A DNA stretch of 38,613 nt from Thiomargarita sp. (lineage in GTDB: Bacteria; Pseudomonadota; Gammaproteobacteria; Beggiatoales; Beggiatoaceae). Of the stretch, positions 1 to 10,000 are shown piece by piece. Location of the stretch: the NCBI GenBank assembly GCA_020721045.1, contig DYNN01000013.1, positions 6,781-45,393 on the forward strand, in the 5' to 3' direction. The notes beneath the pieces are model-generated. The model saw nothing but the letters and a program-made list of their open reading frames with translations. It had not been told where the DNA came from and searched no databases. The position numbers and the translations under genes were made by a program. Every line of letters starts with the position of its first letter. Positions within the stretch are counted from its first letter, which is position 1.

Positions 1-1410
1 TTAATCAAGTGCTGTTAATTCAACGAGTTTACTGTCTGGTTGTTGAGTCACTTGGTTGCGTAAGTCGTAAAGCGCATTCTGCAAACCTTCTTCAATAACA
101 GGATGATAGAAGGGCATTTTTAATAAATCAAATACGGTCAAATTTTGTTGAATCGACCAAGCCAATAAGTGAGCTAAATGTTCGCCATGTGGCACAATCA
201 TTTCTGCACCTAGTAATTTACCAGTATTTTTTTCTCCATAAATATGTATCATTCCTTTGTTTTTAGACATAATAAGTGCACGTCCTTGCATTTGAAAATC
301 CATTTTGCCGACGATAATATCAGAGTAATTTTCAAGTACCAGCCATGTTTTGCCAACGCTGATAATGTTAGGATCAGTGAAAGTAATGCTTAATTTTGTT
401 TTGCGTTTGAATGCTGTCACTACTTCTTGTCCTGCATTAAAACCAGCAATTCGTCCTTCATCACCCGCTTCGTGTAAAACAGGACGTTCACCATTCACAT
501 CTCCAGCAATAAAAATTGGTAAATCATCAACTTGCATGGTATTAGGATTAAATTCTGGAATACCACGTGCGTCAAGTTTCACGCCTAATTTTTCAATACC
601 TAAGCCGGCAATATTGGGTACGCGCCCTAAACTGGCAAGCACTTTATCCACTATAATAGATTGCGTACCGCAACGAACCAGTAATTTATCGCCCAATTGT
701 TCTAATTCTGCGGCTTCACCTAACCATAATGGAAATTCTTGTTGAAACAGATCAATCGCAATGTCGTTAATGGTTGGGTCTTTAATGCCGGCAATTGATT
801 GCAGTAAATCCATGCCGACGATTTCTATCCCAAGACGATGTAAGGCTTGTCCGATTTCTAAACCGATAACGCCTAAGCCTAGTACAGCCATTTTTGCGGG
901 CAAATCTTCTTGTTCAAATAAATTATCAGTCGTTAAAATATAATCTTTAAAGTGAGCCCACGCTTTAGGAATGAAAGGCGTGCTTCCCGTTGCAATAATA
1001 ATTTTTTTAGCTTGAATGTGCTGATTATTAACTTTTAATACAGTAGGTTCCACAAATTCTGCATAGCCATCAATAATTTTATCGTGTAAATGGGTAATAG
1101 GTCCGCTGATCACACGATTTACAAAGCCATCGCGTAATTTTCTCACTTGACGCATTACCGCCGGAATATTAATACGTAATTGTTCCGCACCTTGAATGCC
1201 GTTATTAGCAAATACATGACGATGGTGGTAGTCTTCTGCAATTTGAATTAAGACTTTAGAAGGCATACAACCCACGCGTGCGCAGGTCGTTCCTTGCTGT
1301 CCACCATTGATCAAGACAAAGTTATCGGTTGCTTTACGTACAGCAGACAGCGCATATAAACCAGCTGAACCTGTACCAATAATAGCAATATCAACAGTTT
1401 TCTTTTCCAT
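1..1410 (-). CDS. lpd: Dihydrolipoamide dehydrogenase-type flavoprotein
   Basis: A 469-residue FAD/NAD(P)-disulfide oxidoreductase, expected to reoxidise dihydrolipoamide (E3 activity) with NAD+ in the cytoplasm. The N-terminus has the FAD-binding GTGSAG motif, followed by the redox pair in CARVGC, a second dinucleotide fold around LGLGVIGLEIG, the FAD-contacting IFIAGDVNG segment, and the C-terminal dimerisation domain with the HPVIEE active-site His-Glu. The start is placed at the ATG preceded by AAGGAAAATAC. A longer frame reaches a GTG overlapping the ileS stop, but it adds ten residues unlike the family. The Cys pair spacing is normal, but Ala-Arg-Val-Gly between the cysteines differs from the usual Asn-x-Gly form and is typical of the stand-alone subgroup. 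There are no E1/E2 genes or lipoyl domain nearby, so its lipoyl partner is unknown. The frame is complete: its stop codon is the first three bases of the window. Confidence 0.88.
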   Translation of the reverse strand: MEKKTVDIAIIGTGSAGLYALSAVRKATDNFVLINGGQQGTTCARVGCMPSKVLIQIAEDYHHRHVFANNGIQGAEQLRINIPAVMRQVRKLRDGFVNRVISGPITHLHDKIIDGYAEFVEPTVLKVNNQHIQAKKIIIATGSTPFIPKAWAHFKDYILTTDNLFEQEDLPAKMAVLGLGVIGLEIGQALHRLGIEIVGMDLLQSIAGIKDPTINDIAIDLFQQEFPLWLGEAAELEQLGDKLLVRCGTQSIIVDKVLASLGRVPNIAGLGIEKLGVKLDARGIPEFNPNTMQVDDLPIFIAGDVNGERPVLHEAGDEGRIAGFNAGQEVVTAFKRKTKLSITFTDPNIISVGKTWLVLENYSDIIVGKMDFQMQGRALIMSKNKGMIHIYGEKNTGKLLGAEMIVPHGEHLAHLLAWSIQQNLTVFDLLKMPFYHPVIEEGLQNALYDLRNQVTQQPDSKLVELTALD

Positions 1411-1436
1411 GTATTTTCCTTTTGCTAAAGCGATTA

Positions 1437-4265
1437 TCACGCATAAAATCGTTGTTCACCTTGTTGTGTGATGTTTTCTACACAACGCGCACATAATTGC
1501 GGATGTTCGACATTTTGACCCACGCTGTCACGATGATGCCAACAACGAGTGCATTTTGGATGGGTGGAGACGCGTGTGGCAATAAAAATTCCTTCATATT
1601 CAACAGCTTCATTTGTGCGCTTATCAATAAAATGTACTGTAGCACTTGAAGTGATAAAGATAAAACGCAATTCTTCTCCAAATGCTATCAATTGTTGATA
1701 CAAAGGTTTGTCACAATAAATGTCGATTTCTGCCTCTAATGATGCACCGATAGTGCCGCCAACTCTCAGTTTTTCTAATTCTTTACTTACTGATTCACGC
1801 AATTGAAAAATTTCTGTCCAAGTGGCAGCCGATACTTTTGCGGTTGATGACAGTGGAAATAAGCCAGTGTACCAAGTGGCAAGATGCACGGATTCATTGT
1901 GTTCACCTGGCATTACGCGCCAAATTTCATCGGCGGTAAAACTCAAAATAGGTGCAAACCAACGTACTAGGGCTTCGACAATGTGATATAACGCCGTTTG
2001 TGCGGAACGTCTAGCAATACTGTGCTTTTGGCAAGTATATTGTCGATCTTTGATAATATCCAAGTATAAGCTACCCATTTCTACCGCACAAAAATGGTGA
2101 ATCTTTTGATAAACTAAGTGAAATTGATAGTTATCATAGGCTTGAATGATTTCTTGCTGTAAATGATAAGCGCGATCCACTGCCCAACAATCTAACGCTA
2201 ACATCTGTTCAGGCTCAACACAATCTGTTTTAGGATCAAAATCATGCAAATTTGCCAATAGAAAACGTGTGGTATTACGTAAACGACGATAAGCATCAGC
2301 AACACGTTTGAGAATTTCATCAGAAACCGTGATTTCTCCACGAAAATCGGTGGCAGAAACCCATAAACGCAGAATATCAGCCCCTAAATTTTTAATCACT
2401 TGCTGCGGTGCAATCACATTACCCAATGATTTAGACATTTTACGTCCCTGGGCATCGACAGTAAATCCATGAGTTAAAACACTTTTATAAGGTGCAGCGC
2501 CGTTATTCATGGCAATGCTGGTCGTTAATGAGGAATTAAACCAACCACGATGTTGATCAGAACCTTCTAAATATAAATCTGCCGGTGTGCTTAATAAATC
2601 GTGAGTTTCCAGCACTGTCGCATGAGTTACGCCGGAATCAAACCAAACATCTAAAGTATCCGTCACTTTGTGATAATAATCACCTTCATCACCAATTAAT
2701 TCACCAGTTTCTAATTCAAACCAAGCATCTATTCCCTCAAGTTCAACTTTTTTAGCAATATGTTCAATGAGTTGCATTGTTTGAGGATGTAATACTCCCG
2801 TTGATTTATGTACAAATAAGGGAATAGGCACACCCCAAGTTCTTTGTCGCGAAATACACCAATCCGGACGATTTGCAATCATGCCTTCAATACGTTGTTG
2901 TCCCCAATCAGGTATCCATTTAACATTTTTAATCGCTGCAAGTGCTTGTTGACGCAACTCTTTTTTATCCATACTAATAAACCATTGCGGCGTTGCACGA
3001 AAAATAATCGGTGTTTTATGTCGCCAACAATGTGGATAGCTATGATGAATCCGTCGTTCATGCAGTAATTTACCTTGTGCTTTTAACACATCGATAATAT
3101 GCCCATTGGCTTTATAAACGTGTTCGCCGGCAAATAAAGGTGTATCAGGTAAAAAACAACCTTTACTATCTACGGGATTGTATACAGCTAAACCATAACG
3201 TTTACCTACGATATAGTCGTCTTCACCATGTCCGGGCGCAATATGTACGCTGCCGGTACCCGCATCCGTCGTGACAAAGTCGCCTAAAATAATCGGTACT
3301 TGACGATCATAAAAGGGATGTTTAAGTTGAATACCTTCTAAATTTTTTCCTTGGCAGTAAGCGACAACATGATAATGATCAGTACCATAACGAAACATTG
3401 TATCTTTTAATAAGGCTTCGGCAATAATCAAACGTTCGGGTCCAAATTGCCCTTCATCACACTGTACTATGGCATATTCTAAATCCGGATTTACTGCAAC
3501 TGCTTGATTAGCAGGTAAAGTCCATGGTGTTGTTGTCCAAATTACCATTGATAAAGGACCTGAACCTAAACGCTCGGGTGCATGATGACAGCGCGCTAAT
3601 AGACTCTCATCTTCCAATACTGCAAAACGCACATCAACGGTGAGTGAATCTTTGAATTCATATTCAACTTCTGCTTCCGCCAAGGCTGAACCACAATCGG
3701 TGCACCAGTGAACCGGTTTAAATCCTTTGTCAATATGACCTGCTGCCACAATGCGCCCTAAGGCACGAATAATATTGGCTTCAGTTTGATAATTCATTGT
3801 TAAATAAGGATTTTTCCAATCGCCCGTAATACCTAAACGCTGAAAATCGGTACTTTGTTTTTTAATTTGTTGCAGCGCATATTCTCGACAAGTACGGCGA
3901 AAAGCACTGGGTGCGGCTTTATCGCCTGCCTTACCAATACGCTTTTCAACTTCCAACTCAATGGGTAAACCGTGACAATCCCAACCGGGTACGTAAGGTG
4001 CGTTAAAACCACTCAATGTCTTTGATTTAACAATAATATCTTTAAGAATTTTATTCACCGCATGACCAATATGAATATCACCATTGGCGTAGGGCGGACC
4101 ATCGTGTAAAATAAAAGTAGGTTTACCTTGATTTTGTTGTCTAAGTAATTGATATAAATTAATTTCTTCCCAATATTTTAACATATCAGGTTCACGCTGT
4201 GGCAAATTACCGCGCATGGGGAAATCAGTTTGTGGTAGATTTAATGTATCTTTATAATCTTTCAC
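1437..4265 (-). CDS. ileS: Isoleucine--tRNA ligase
   Basis: A 942-residue class I aminoacyl-tRNA synthetase that charges tRNA-Ile, close to the length of the E. coli enzyme. The HIGH signature lies at residues 65-68, inside a [11 protein letters not shown] stretch, and KMSKS is near residue 609. A large CP1 editing domain sits between them, and the C-terminal zinc knuckle is CTRCW ... CARC. Translation starts at GTG: the residues after it ([10 protein letters not shown]) align directly with the conserved N-terminus of bacterial IleRS, and GAGA lies 5 nt upstream. In many gammaproteobacteria ileS is followed by lspA; here the lpd-type gene follows with about 26 nt between the stop and the preferred lpd start, so the two are probably co-transcribed. 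Confidence 0.97.
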   Translation of the reverse strand: MKDYKDTLNLPQTDFPMRGNLPQREPDMLKYWEEINLYQLLRQQNQGKPTFILHDGPPYANGDIHIGHAVNKILKDIIVKSKTLSGFNAPYVPGWDCHGLPIELEVEKRIGKAGDKAAPSAFRRTCREYALQQIKKQSTDFQRLGITGDWKNPYLTMNYQTEANIIRALGRIVAAGHIDKGFKPVHWCTDCGSALAEAEVEYEFKDSLTVDVRFAVLEDESLLARCHHAPERLGSGPLSMVIWTTTPWTLPANQAVAVNPDLEYAIVQCDEGQFGPERLIIAEALLKDTMFRYGTDHYHVVAYCQGKNLEGIQLKHPFYDRQVPIILGDFVTTDAGTGSVHIAPGHGEDDYIVGKRYGLAVYNPVDSKGCFLPDTPLFAGEHVYKANGHIIDVLKAQGKLLHERRIHHSYPHCWRHKTPIIFRATPQWFISMDKKELRQQALAAIKNVKWIPDWGQQRIEGMIANRPDWCISRQRTWGVPIPLFVHKSTGVLHPQTMQLIEHIAKKVELEGIDAWFELETGELIGDEGDYYHKVTDTLDVWFDSGVTHATVLETHDLLSTPADLYLEGSDQHRGWFNSSLTTSIAMNNGAAPYKSVLTHGFTVDAQGRKMSKSLGNVIAPQQVIKNLGADILRLWVSATDFRGEITVSDEILKRVADAYRRLRNTTRFLLANLHDFDPKTDCVEPEQMLALDCWAVDRAYHLQQEIIQAYDNYQFHLVYQKIHHFCAVEMGSLYLDIIKDRQYTCQKHSIARRSAQTALYHIVEALVRWFAPILSFTADEIWRVMPGEHNESVHLATWYTGLFPLSSTAKVSAATWTEIFQLRESVSKELEKLRVGGTIGASLEAEIDIYCDKPLYQQLIAFGEELRFIFITSSATVHFIDKRTNEAVEYEGIFIATRVSTHPKCTRCWHHRDSVGQNVEHPQLCARCVENITQQGEQRFYA

Positions 4266-4420
4266 TGTTTTCTCTAAAAAAGTCCTGAAGTGGATGTGCG
4301 AGATGCAATTAAAAATATCGCATCAAATGAAACCGTTAGTTGCTTAATTATATACTGTGAGCCATGATAATCCTAGCGAGTGCTTGAAAGAAAGTCATCG
4401 TAAATAGGTGCTGTTTTCAT

Positions 4421-4449
4421 TTGCAAATTCAATCATAATATTGTACAAA
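4421..4449 (+). promoter_or_regulatory. Weak candidate sigma-70 promoter for moaE
   Basis: TTGCAA and TACAAA are separated by 17 bp, and TACAAA lies about 40 nt upstream of the moaE start, in the 222-bp gap between divergent ileS and moaE. Each hexamer matches four of six consensus positions. In AT-rich DNA this level of match is expected often by chance. Confidence 0.25.
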
Positions 4450-4487
4450 ATAATTAGTTTTTCAAATTTTACTAAGCCAAAGCAAAC

Positions 4488-4922
4488 ATGAAAATAGAAA
4501 TTACCACGATACCATTCAATCCATGGCAATCACTGCAAATATATGAAAATAATCTAGTTTCTCAACGAGGTAAATGGGGTGCAGTCGCAACATTTATTGG
4601 TAGTATGCGAGATTACAACGAAGGCGACACTGTTAAGGCAATGTTTTTAGAGCATTATCCGGGGATGACAGAAAGCTATTTACAACGTTTAAGTGAAACC
4701 GCTTTACAACGTTGGGAGATATTAGATAGCTTGATTATTCATCGAGTAGGCGAAATCAATCCTGCAGAGTCAATTGTTTTAGTTGCAGTTTGGGCTGGAC
4801 ATCGTGCACCTGCATTTGATGCCTGTCGTTTTTTGATTGAAGAGTTAAAACATCACGCCCCTTTTTGGAAAAAAGAAACTTTGCAAGATGAGCATCAACG
4901 GTGGGTTGAAAAAAATACTTAA
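4488..4922 (+). CDS. moaE: Molybdopterin synthase catalytic subunit
   Basis: A 144-residue protein that would transfer sulfur from thiocarboxylated MoaD onto precursor Z to form molybdopterin, for molybdenum cofactor synthesis in the cytoplasm. Family landmarks are ATFIGSMRDYN near residue 35, HRVG at 85-88, the HRAPAFDACR block at 105-114, and KHHAPFWKKE, which carries the two conserved catalytic lysines (Lys121 and Lys128). Length is normal. No Shine-Dalgarno sequence precedes the ATG. It stands alone: moaD, moaA and moaC are not in the window, so the partner small subunit must be encoded elsewhere. It is divergent from ileS. Confidence 0.95.
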   Translation: MKIEITTIPFNPWQSLQIYENNLVSQRGKWGAVATFIGSMRDYNEGDTVKAMFLEHYPGMTESYLQRLSETALQRWEILDSLIIHRVGEINPAESIVLVAVWAGHRAPAFDACRFLIEELKHHAPFWKKETLQDEHQRWVEKNT

Positions 4923-4988
4923 ATTTGCGATTTTATATTGTTTTGAGACAATTAGTGATAAATATGCACCCATTTGATTAAAATCTGT

Positions 4989-5025
4989 GTAAAATGTTAT
5001 CTTATCTAGTTGAAAACAATTTTAC
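4989..5025. promoter_or_regulatory. Imperfect inverted repeat upstream of the 5.05-11.2 kb cluster
   Basis: GTAAAATGTT and AACAATTTTAC form an imperfect 10-11 bp dyad ending about 27 nt before the first start codon of the four-gene cluster. The position suits an operator or leader hairpin, but the sequence is AT-rich and may be fortuitous. Confidence 0.25.
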
Positions 5026-5052
5026 ATAATGCCACTCACCATTGACTAAATC

Positions 5053-5721
5053 ATGACAGAAGAAATACGCACAAATCCTCAAGAAATTGCTGAAATTATT
5101 GAAAGTGCAATGCGCGAATTTAATTTAGCAATGAAATATCGAGAAGATGTCAGTAATCTTACTCGTAAACGCGCTGAACAAATTATTCGCTTTAGTATCA
5201 TTGGATTATTGTTGTTAGGTATCGCAATGTTTTATCTACTTTATACCTTGACGAAAAGTATGAGCAGCATCACATTGCGGGTGAATGAAGCCTCGTCTTA
5301 TATAGAAAATGTTAATGTCAATCTTCAAGCGGTGTCTACCAATCTATTCTCTATTCGAGAGTCAATTGATCATACTAATCAGCTAATTAACACAATGCCA
5401 GTGATGACTCAAGCGGTTAACCAAATGAGTGGAGACATGAATAAAATTCAAGCATCATTGGATAATATTAACTTTAATATCAGTGTGATGCCGGTGATGG
5501 ATGATTCAATCAATCAAATGAGTGCTAATATTTTTGATATGACTGGTAATATGAAAACTATTAACACTAGCATCACTACAATGAGTGACGATATTGCAAA
5601 AATCAACTATCAACTTAATACTGTTAATCAACAATTTGTTGGCTTAAACGAGCAAGTTAATTTTATGGGACATCATATCAATGACATCTCTAAACCAATA
5701 AAATATATGCCGTTTCCTTAA
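5053..5721 (+). CDS. Inner-membrane protein with a long periplasmic coiled coil, unknown function
   Basis: A 222-residue protein I do not recognise as a named family. It has a charged cytoplasmic N-terminus of about 45 residues, one membrane helix at about residues 46-68, then a helical region rich in Asn, Met, Ser and Ile with hydrophobic heptad spacing to the C-terminus. Two internal repeats begin with MPVM about 32 residues apart, each followed by a QMS segment. The layout resembles the signal-conversion part of chemoreceptors, but there is no HAMP or CheA-binding tip, so it is not an MCP. It is the first gene of a close-set cluster (16 nt to the next start) with a prepilin-like protein, a secreted repeat protein and a hybrid kinase. 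A role in tethering or sensing at the envelope is inference only. No clear ribosome-binding site is visible. Confidence 0.8.
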   Translation: MTEEIRTNPQEIAEIIESAMREFNLAMKYREDVSNLTRKRAEQIIRFSIIGLLLLGIAMFYLLYTLTKSMSSITLRVNEASSYIENVNVNLQAVSTNLFSIRESIDHTNQLINTMPVMTQAVNQMSGDMNKIQASLDNINFNISVMPVMDDSINQMSANIFDMTGNMKTINTSITTMSDDIAKINYQLNTVNQQFVGLNEQVNFMGHHINDISKPIKYMPFP

Positions 5722-5737
5722 TAAAGTTCCTTTGACG

Positions 5738-6112
5738 ATGAATAAATTAAGAGGCTTTTCTTTGTTAGAAGTCATTATTGCCATGGCAATTGTTGGTTTA
5801 GTATTGGGCACTGTATTTGGTTTATTTGCTGGCAGCAAACGCCTAGCATTTAAAGCGACTGATAGTATTGATAATATTTTATTTTTACGTGCAGCAATTA
5901 ACATGGGGCAATTATTAGAAGAAGCTGATTATCCCAAGTATCCAGAGCGCATTGCGCAAGAATCGACTTTGCGGGTGGATAAATTATTGGAACCCCCTAA
6001 ACATTTGAAAGATAAAATGCAATTGGGACTAGAACCTTATGTATGGATTGATCAATCGAAAGAAATGGAGTGGGTTGGAATTCGTTGGAAAAAATTAGAT
6101 GTTGTTCACTAA
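5738..6112 (+). CDS. Short type IV prepilin-like protein
   Basis: A 124-residue protein with a class III (type IV pilin) signal: a short basic leader MNKLRG, cleavage expected between Gly6 and Phe7, then FSLLEV with the conserved Glu at mature position 5 and a hydrophobic helix of about 20 residues. It should be processed by PilD-type prepilin peptidase and assembled as, or with, a pilus or pseudopilus. The C-terminal domain is small, has no cysteine pair, and resembles minor pilins or pseudopilins more than a major pilin. A TTG two codons upstream is the alternative start. No pilin genes lie beside it; instead it is the second of four tightly spaced genes ending in a hybrid kinase. The only other pilus or secretion-type gene in the window is the PilC/GspF homologue at 18.3-19.5 kb. 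Confidence 0.85.
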   Translation: MNKLRGFSLLEVIIAMAIVGLVLGTVFGLFAGSKRLAFKATDSIDNILFLRAAINMGQLLEEADYPKYPERIAQESTLRVDKLLEPPKHLKDKMQLGLEPYVWIDQSKEMEWVGIRWKKLDVVH

Positions 6113-6128
6113 ATTGGGAGTGATTTCT

Positions 6129-7034
6129 ATGTATCGCGTTTATCTTTTCACATTTTACCTCATATTTTCAATAAATTGTATTGCAAAAGAGATAACAATT
6201 GATGAAGTTTATCAACAAGCTTATCGTATTAACGAGGAAATTGAAATTTTAAAACGCCATTTTGATATCGATGAAATGATACAAGTTGCTCCTATTTATG
6301 CCGATTTTACTTCAGCGCATACTTGGCAGAAAGCTTATGAAATTTTATTTAAATTAAACATATTACGTGAAAAACATGATCTACCTTTTTTAGCCGTGTC
6401 CTCACGTGAGCCCAGTTTAAATCCAAAACCACAAATTGTTTTTGCTCAATCGCTACGTATTTTAACTGAGATAGATATTCTTAAATATCAATTAGATATT
6501 ACAGAAAAAACAGAATTGCCGCCTAAGTTTTCGGGTAAAACATTAACCGATAATTTTAACTTAATGAATCATATTTCTTATCAAATTGATTTGCTGACCG
6601 GTACAAGCTTTACCCCTTCCTATGTATTTGCTCAAACAATACGAATTAATGAGGATGTTAATACAATTTTAGACGTTTTGAATATTCAAGATAATACAAT
6701 CCCACCGCCAAAACAAAATAATATGATACCTGCTGATGCGTTCAAAACAGCTTTGCAATTATTACAAGAAATTAAACGCTTAGAGCAATTGGGAAATATT
6801 AAAGGCATCGAAAGTTATCCATTTGAACAAATAGAAAAAATTACCCCTTCTGAAGTGTTTAGTATGACTGGCATTTTATTGGCTGAATTGCAAGTTATTA
6901 AAGCTGATTTGGGTTTATTTCACGCTTTAACGCCAATTGCTCAATATTATGAAAATAGAACACCCAGCGATGTGCAGCAAATATTAGGTTGGAGTATACG
7001 CAAGTTACAATTAATCACTACATTAGTTCATTAA
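6129..7034 (+). CDS. Secreted protein built of about eight short helical repeats, unknown function
   Basis: A 301-residue protein with a Sec signal peptide (MYRVYLFTFYLIFSINCIA, cleavage expected before KE). The Cys near the cleavage site is not in a proper lipobox. The mature part is about eight imperfect units of 25-45 residues, each starting with a Thr-Pro-x-x-Val-Phe-like step, then an amphipathic helix of the type RINEEIxxLkxxLxI; clear units start at ITIDEV, FTSAHT, PKPQIVF, LTDNF, FTPSYVF, IPADAF, ITPSEVF and RTPSDV. This suggests an all-helical periplasmic scaffold or ligand-binding solenoid. The start was set at the ATG preceded by GGGAG with 8-nt spacing; a longer frame begins inside the previous gene at 6099. 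It lies 16 nt after the prepilin-like gene and 19 nt before the hybrid kinase, consistent with an accessory sensor function. I cannot name a family. Confidence 0.82.
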   Translation: MYRVYLFTFYLIFSINCIAKEITIDEVYQQAYRINEEIEILKRHFDIDEMIQVAPIYADFTSAHTWQKAYEILFKLNILREKHDLPFLAVSSREPSLNPKPQIVFAQSLRILTEIDILKYQLDITEKTELPPKFSGKTLTDNFNLMNHISYQIDLLTGTSFTPSYVFAQTIRINEDVNTILDVLNIQDNTIPPPKQNNMIPADAFKTALQLLQEIKRLEQLGNIKGIESYPFEQIEKITPSEVFSMTGILLAELQVIKADLGLFHALTPIAQYYENRTPSDVQQILGWSIRKLQLITTLVH

Positions 7035-7053
7035 TTAAATCAAGAGAATATCA

Positions 7054-10000
7054 ATGTCTATTGCCCAAGTATTTCGTAATAGTATTAAAACGAAACTAAG
7101 TATTTTATTTTTAATATTAGCAATTTTCCCTTTTATTGGTATTGGTTATTATGGTTATAGTACTAATGTACACTCTTTGACTGAAAATTTATTAGTTAAC
7201 AATCAAAAAGATATCACAACAACGCTACAAAATTTTCAAGGAATATTAGACATTATCCCTGATGATGTCACGTTTCTAGTTAATTTTTTTGCTCTACAAC
7301 GTTACTTACAATGGCGTAATGTGGGCGAACCTTATAAAACTACGATGTGGTTAGGCAGTGTACGTGATGCTTTTAGTTCTTTTCTTGTGGCTTATAAACA
7401 TTATTATAAAATTCAAATAATTGATATTAATGAAGAAATTTTATTAAACATTACTTATGATCCAAAAACAACAGCAACAACCATTGTTAATGAAAGTAAG
7501 ATCACGAGTCAAGAAGAGAGCGAGTATTTTAAGAAAACAATTACAGCACCACGAAACAATATTACACTACTAGATTTTCATTTAGAACAAACACATAAAG
7601 ACAATAAAGAAGTAACACCAGTGATACGTTATGCAATGCCTATTTTTGATAGCAATGATGTTGTTCATGGTGTATTGATTTTAACGCTTAATGGGCAATT
7701 GCTGTTGGATATCGTTGCACGACAATCGAATCAAGAGTACGGTAGTAGTTACCAACTAATTGATCAGCAAGGACAATATTTATTTCATCCAGATAATCGC
7801 AAAGCATGGAAAATGGAAGGAAATCTTTCATTTCAGAATGAATCGCCAGAATTATTTGAATTAATGCGTAAAAAGATTCAAAACTCTTTATCTATTAACA
7901 ATAAATTAATTGCTTTTCAAAGAGTTTATCTGCTGAAAGGCAACAATACTTATTGGGTACTATTGAGAGAAAGTGATGATGAACAAGCGTTAGCCTCCGT
8001 GCACCTGTTTAGTTACATTTTTTTATCCACAATCATAGGAATAGTAGTTGTTGTTTTACTCTTTTCACATTGGTTTACCAGTAAACTCACTACACCTTTA
8101 ATTAGCATTAACGAACAATTAAAATTATTAGCACGTGGTCAACTCACTGATGTAAAAATTAATTATTGTAGTCACGATGAAATTTACGAAATAATAACTT
8201 CAGTGCAATTGTTAAAAACAGGTTTTCAAGCCACGATAGATCAAGCCAATGCAATTGCACGCGGCAATTATAAAAATCAAATTAAGTTGCTTTCAGAACA
8301 GGATCAATTAGGGATTGCGTTGGTCAATATGACGAACACATTGTATGCAGTGACAACGAAAAATTTTGATCAAGATTGGCTAAAAACCGGACAAATGCAA
8401 CTTAACAATAAGGTGAGTGGTGAACAAGAAATAGCGACCTTAACGCATAATATTATTTCCTTTCTTGCGGCTTATCTCAACGTCCAATTAGGTGCGCTAT
8501 ATTTAGTTGAACACGCCGCATTGCCTAATACCCCGATTTCTCTTAAATTAGTTGCAACTTATGCGTATACCCGTCGTAAAAATTTAGCCAATAAATTTGT
8601 GCTAGGAGAAGGTTTGGTTGGACAAGCTGCTTTGGAACAACGCGAAATTTTACTTACTCAAGTACCTGAAAGTTATATACATATTCAATCAGGTTTGGGT
8701 GACAGTGTACCTTATCAAATTATAGTAATACCTTTTTTATATGAAAATGAATTGAAAGGTGTGATTGAATTAGGAAAACTCACTGAATTTGGCGAATTAG
8801 AACTCGATTTTTTGCGTCAAGTCATACCACACATTGCCGTTGCTGTGAATACCTGCGAATCACGCGGTAAAATGCAAGAATTACTACATCAAACGCAAAC
8901 GCAAACTGAAGAATTGCAAGCACAATCTGAAGAATTGCAAACGCAAACCGAAGAGTTACAAACGCAACAAGAAGAATTAACACAAACAAATCAAGAACTT
9001 GAATTACGCACTAAAGATTTAGAACGTCAAAAAGAAGAAGTGCGACAAAAGAATACCGTGTTGGAAAAAACGCAGCAAGAGATTGAAGCTAAAGCCAAAG
9101 AATTAGAGTTAGCGAGCAAATATAAATCAGAATTTTTAGCAAATATGTCGCATGAATTGCGTACTCCATTGAATAGTTTACTAATTTTAGCGCAACTTTT
9201 AGTTGATAATAAAACGAATAATTTAACTAATAAACAAATCGAATACGCTAAAACGATTTATAGTGCAGGCGGCGATTTATTGACTTTAATTAACGAAATC
9301 TTAGATTTATCCAAAGTAGAAGCGGGAAAAATTGAGGCAAATATTGAAACGATTGAATTGGATGAATTATTAAAATCGACTGAGTACAAATTTCGCCATG
9401 TTGCCGAAGAAAAGCATTTATCCTTTGAAATCATAAAACAAGATAATTTACCGACACGCTTAAAAACGGATATTCAACGCTTAAAACAGATTATTAATAA
9501 TTTATTATCCAATGCTTTTAAATTTACTGAACAAGGTAGTGTGACACTGACGGTGAGTCGTCCACAAATAATACCTAGTAATATTAAACAGTTATCTGCG
9601 CAGCAAACGATCACAATTGCGGTGAAAGATACGGGTATCGGTATTCCTAAAGATAAACAACAAATCGTTTTTGAAGCCTTTCAACAAGCCGATGGTACGA
9701 CTAGCCGGCGTTATGGAGGGACTGGGTTGGGATTATCAATTTCGCGTCAACTCTCTCGTTTGTTGGGCGGTGATTTACAAATTACTAGCGAAACTAATCA
9801 AGGTAGCACTTTCACATTGTATATTCCAGAACAATCAATGGGTAAGCGAGTGAGTACCTCAGCGATAGAAAACACAGAAATTAAAGAAATTCAATCAATT
9901 ACCCAAACGGATACCGCTAAATTGGCATTGATCGAAGCGTTTAAAAATGACACCTCAGAAATTGAAGCATTTCAGATTAATCAAGTAACTGATCAGATTG

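Noticed and set aside
5053-5721. Methyl-accepting chemotaxis protein
   Set aside because: One membrane helix and coiled coil, but no HAMP and no conserved cytoplasmic signalling tip; the coiled coil is on the periplasmic side.
8395-8870. Phytochrome-like chromophore domain in the hybrid kinase
   Set aside because: The segment fits a general GAF domain, but I see no chromophore-binding Cys motif.
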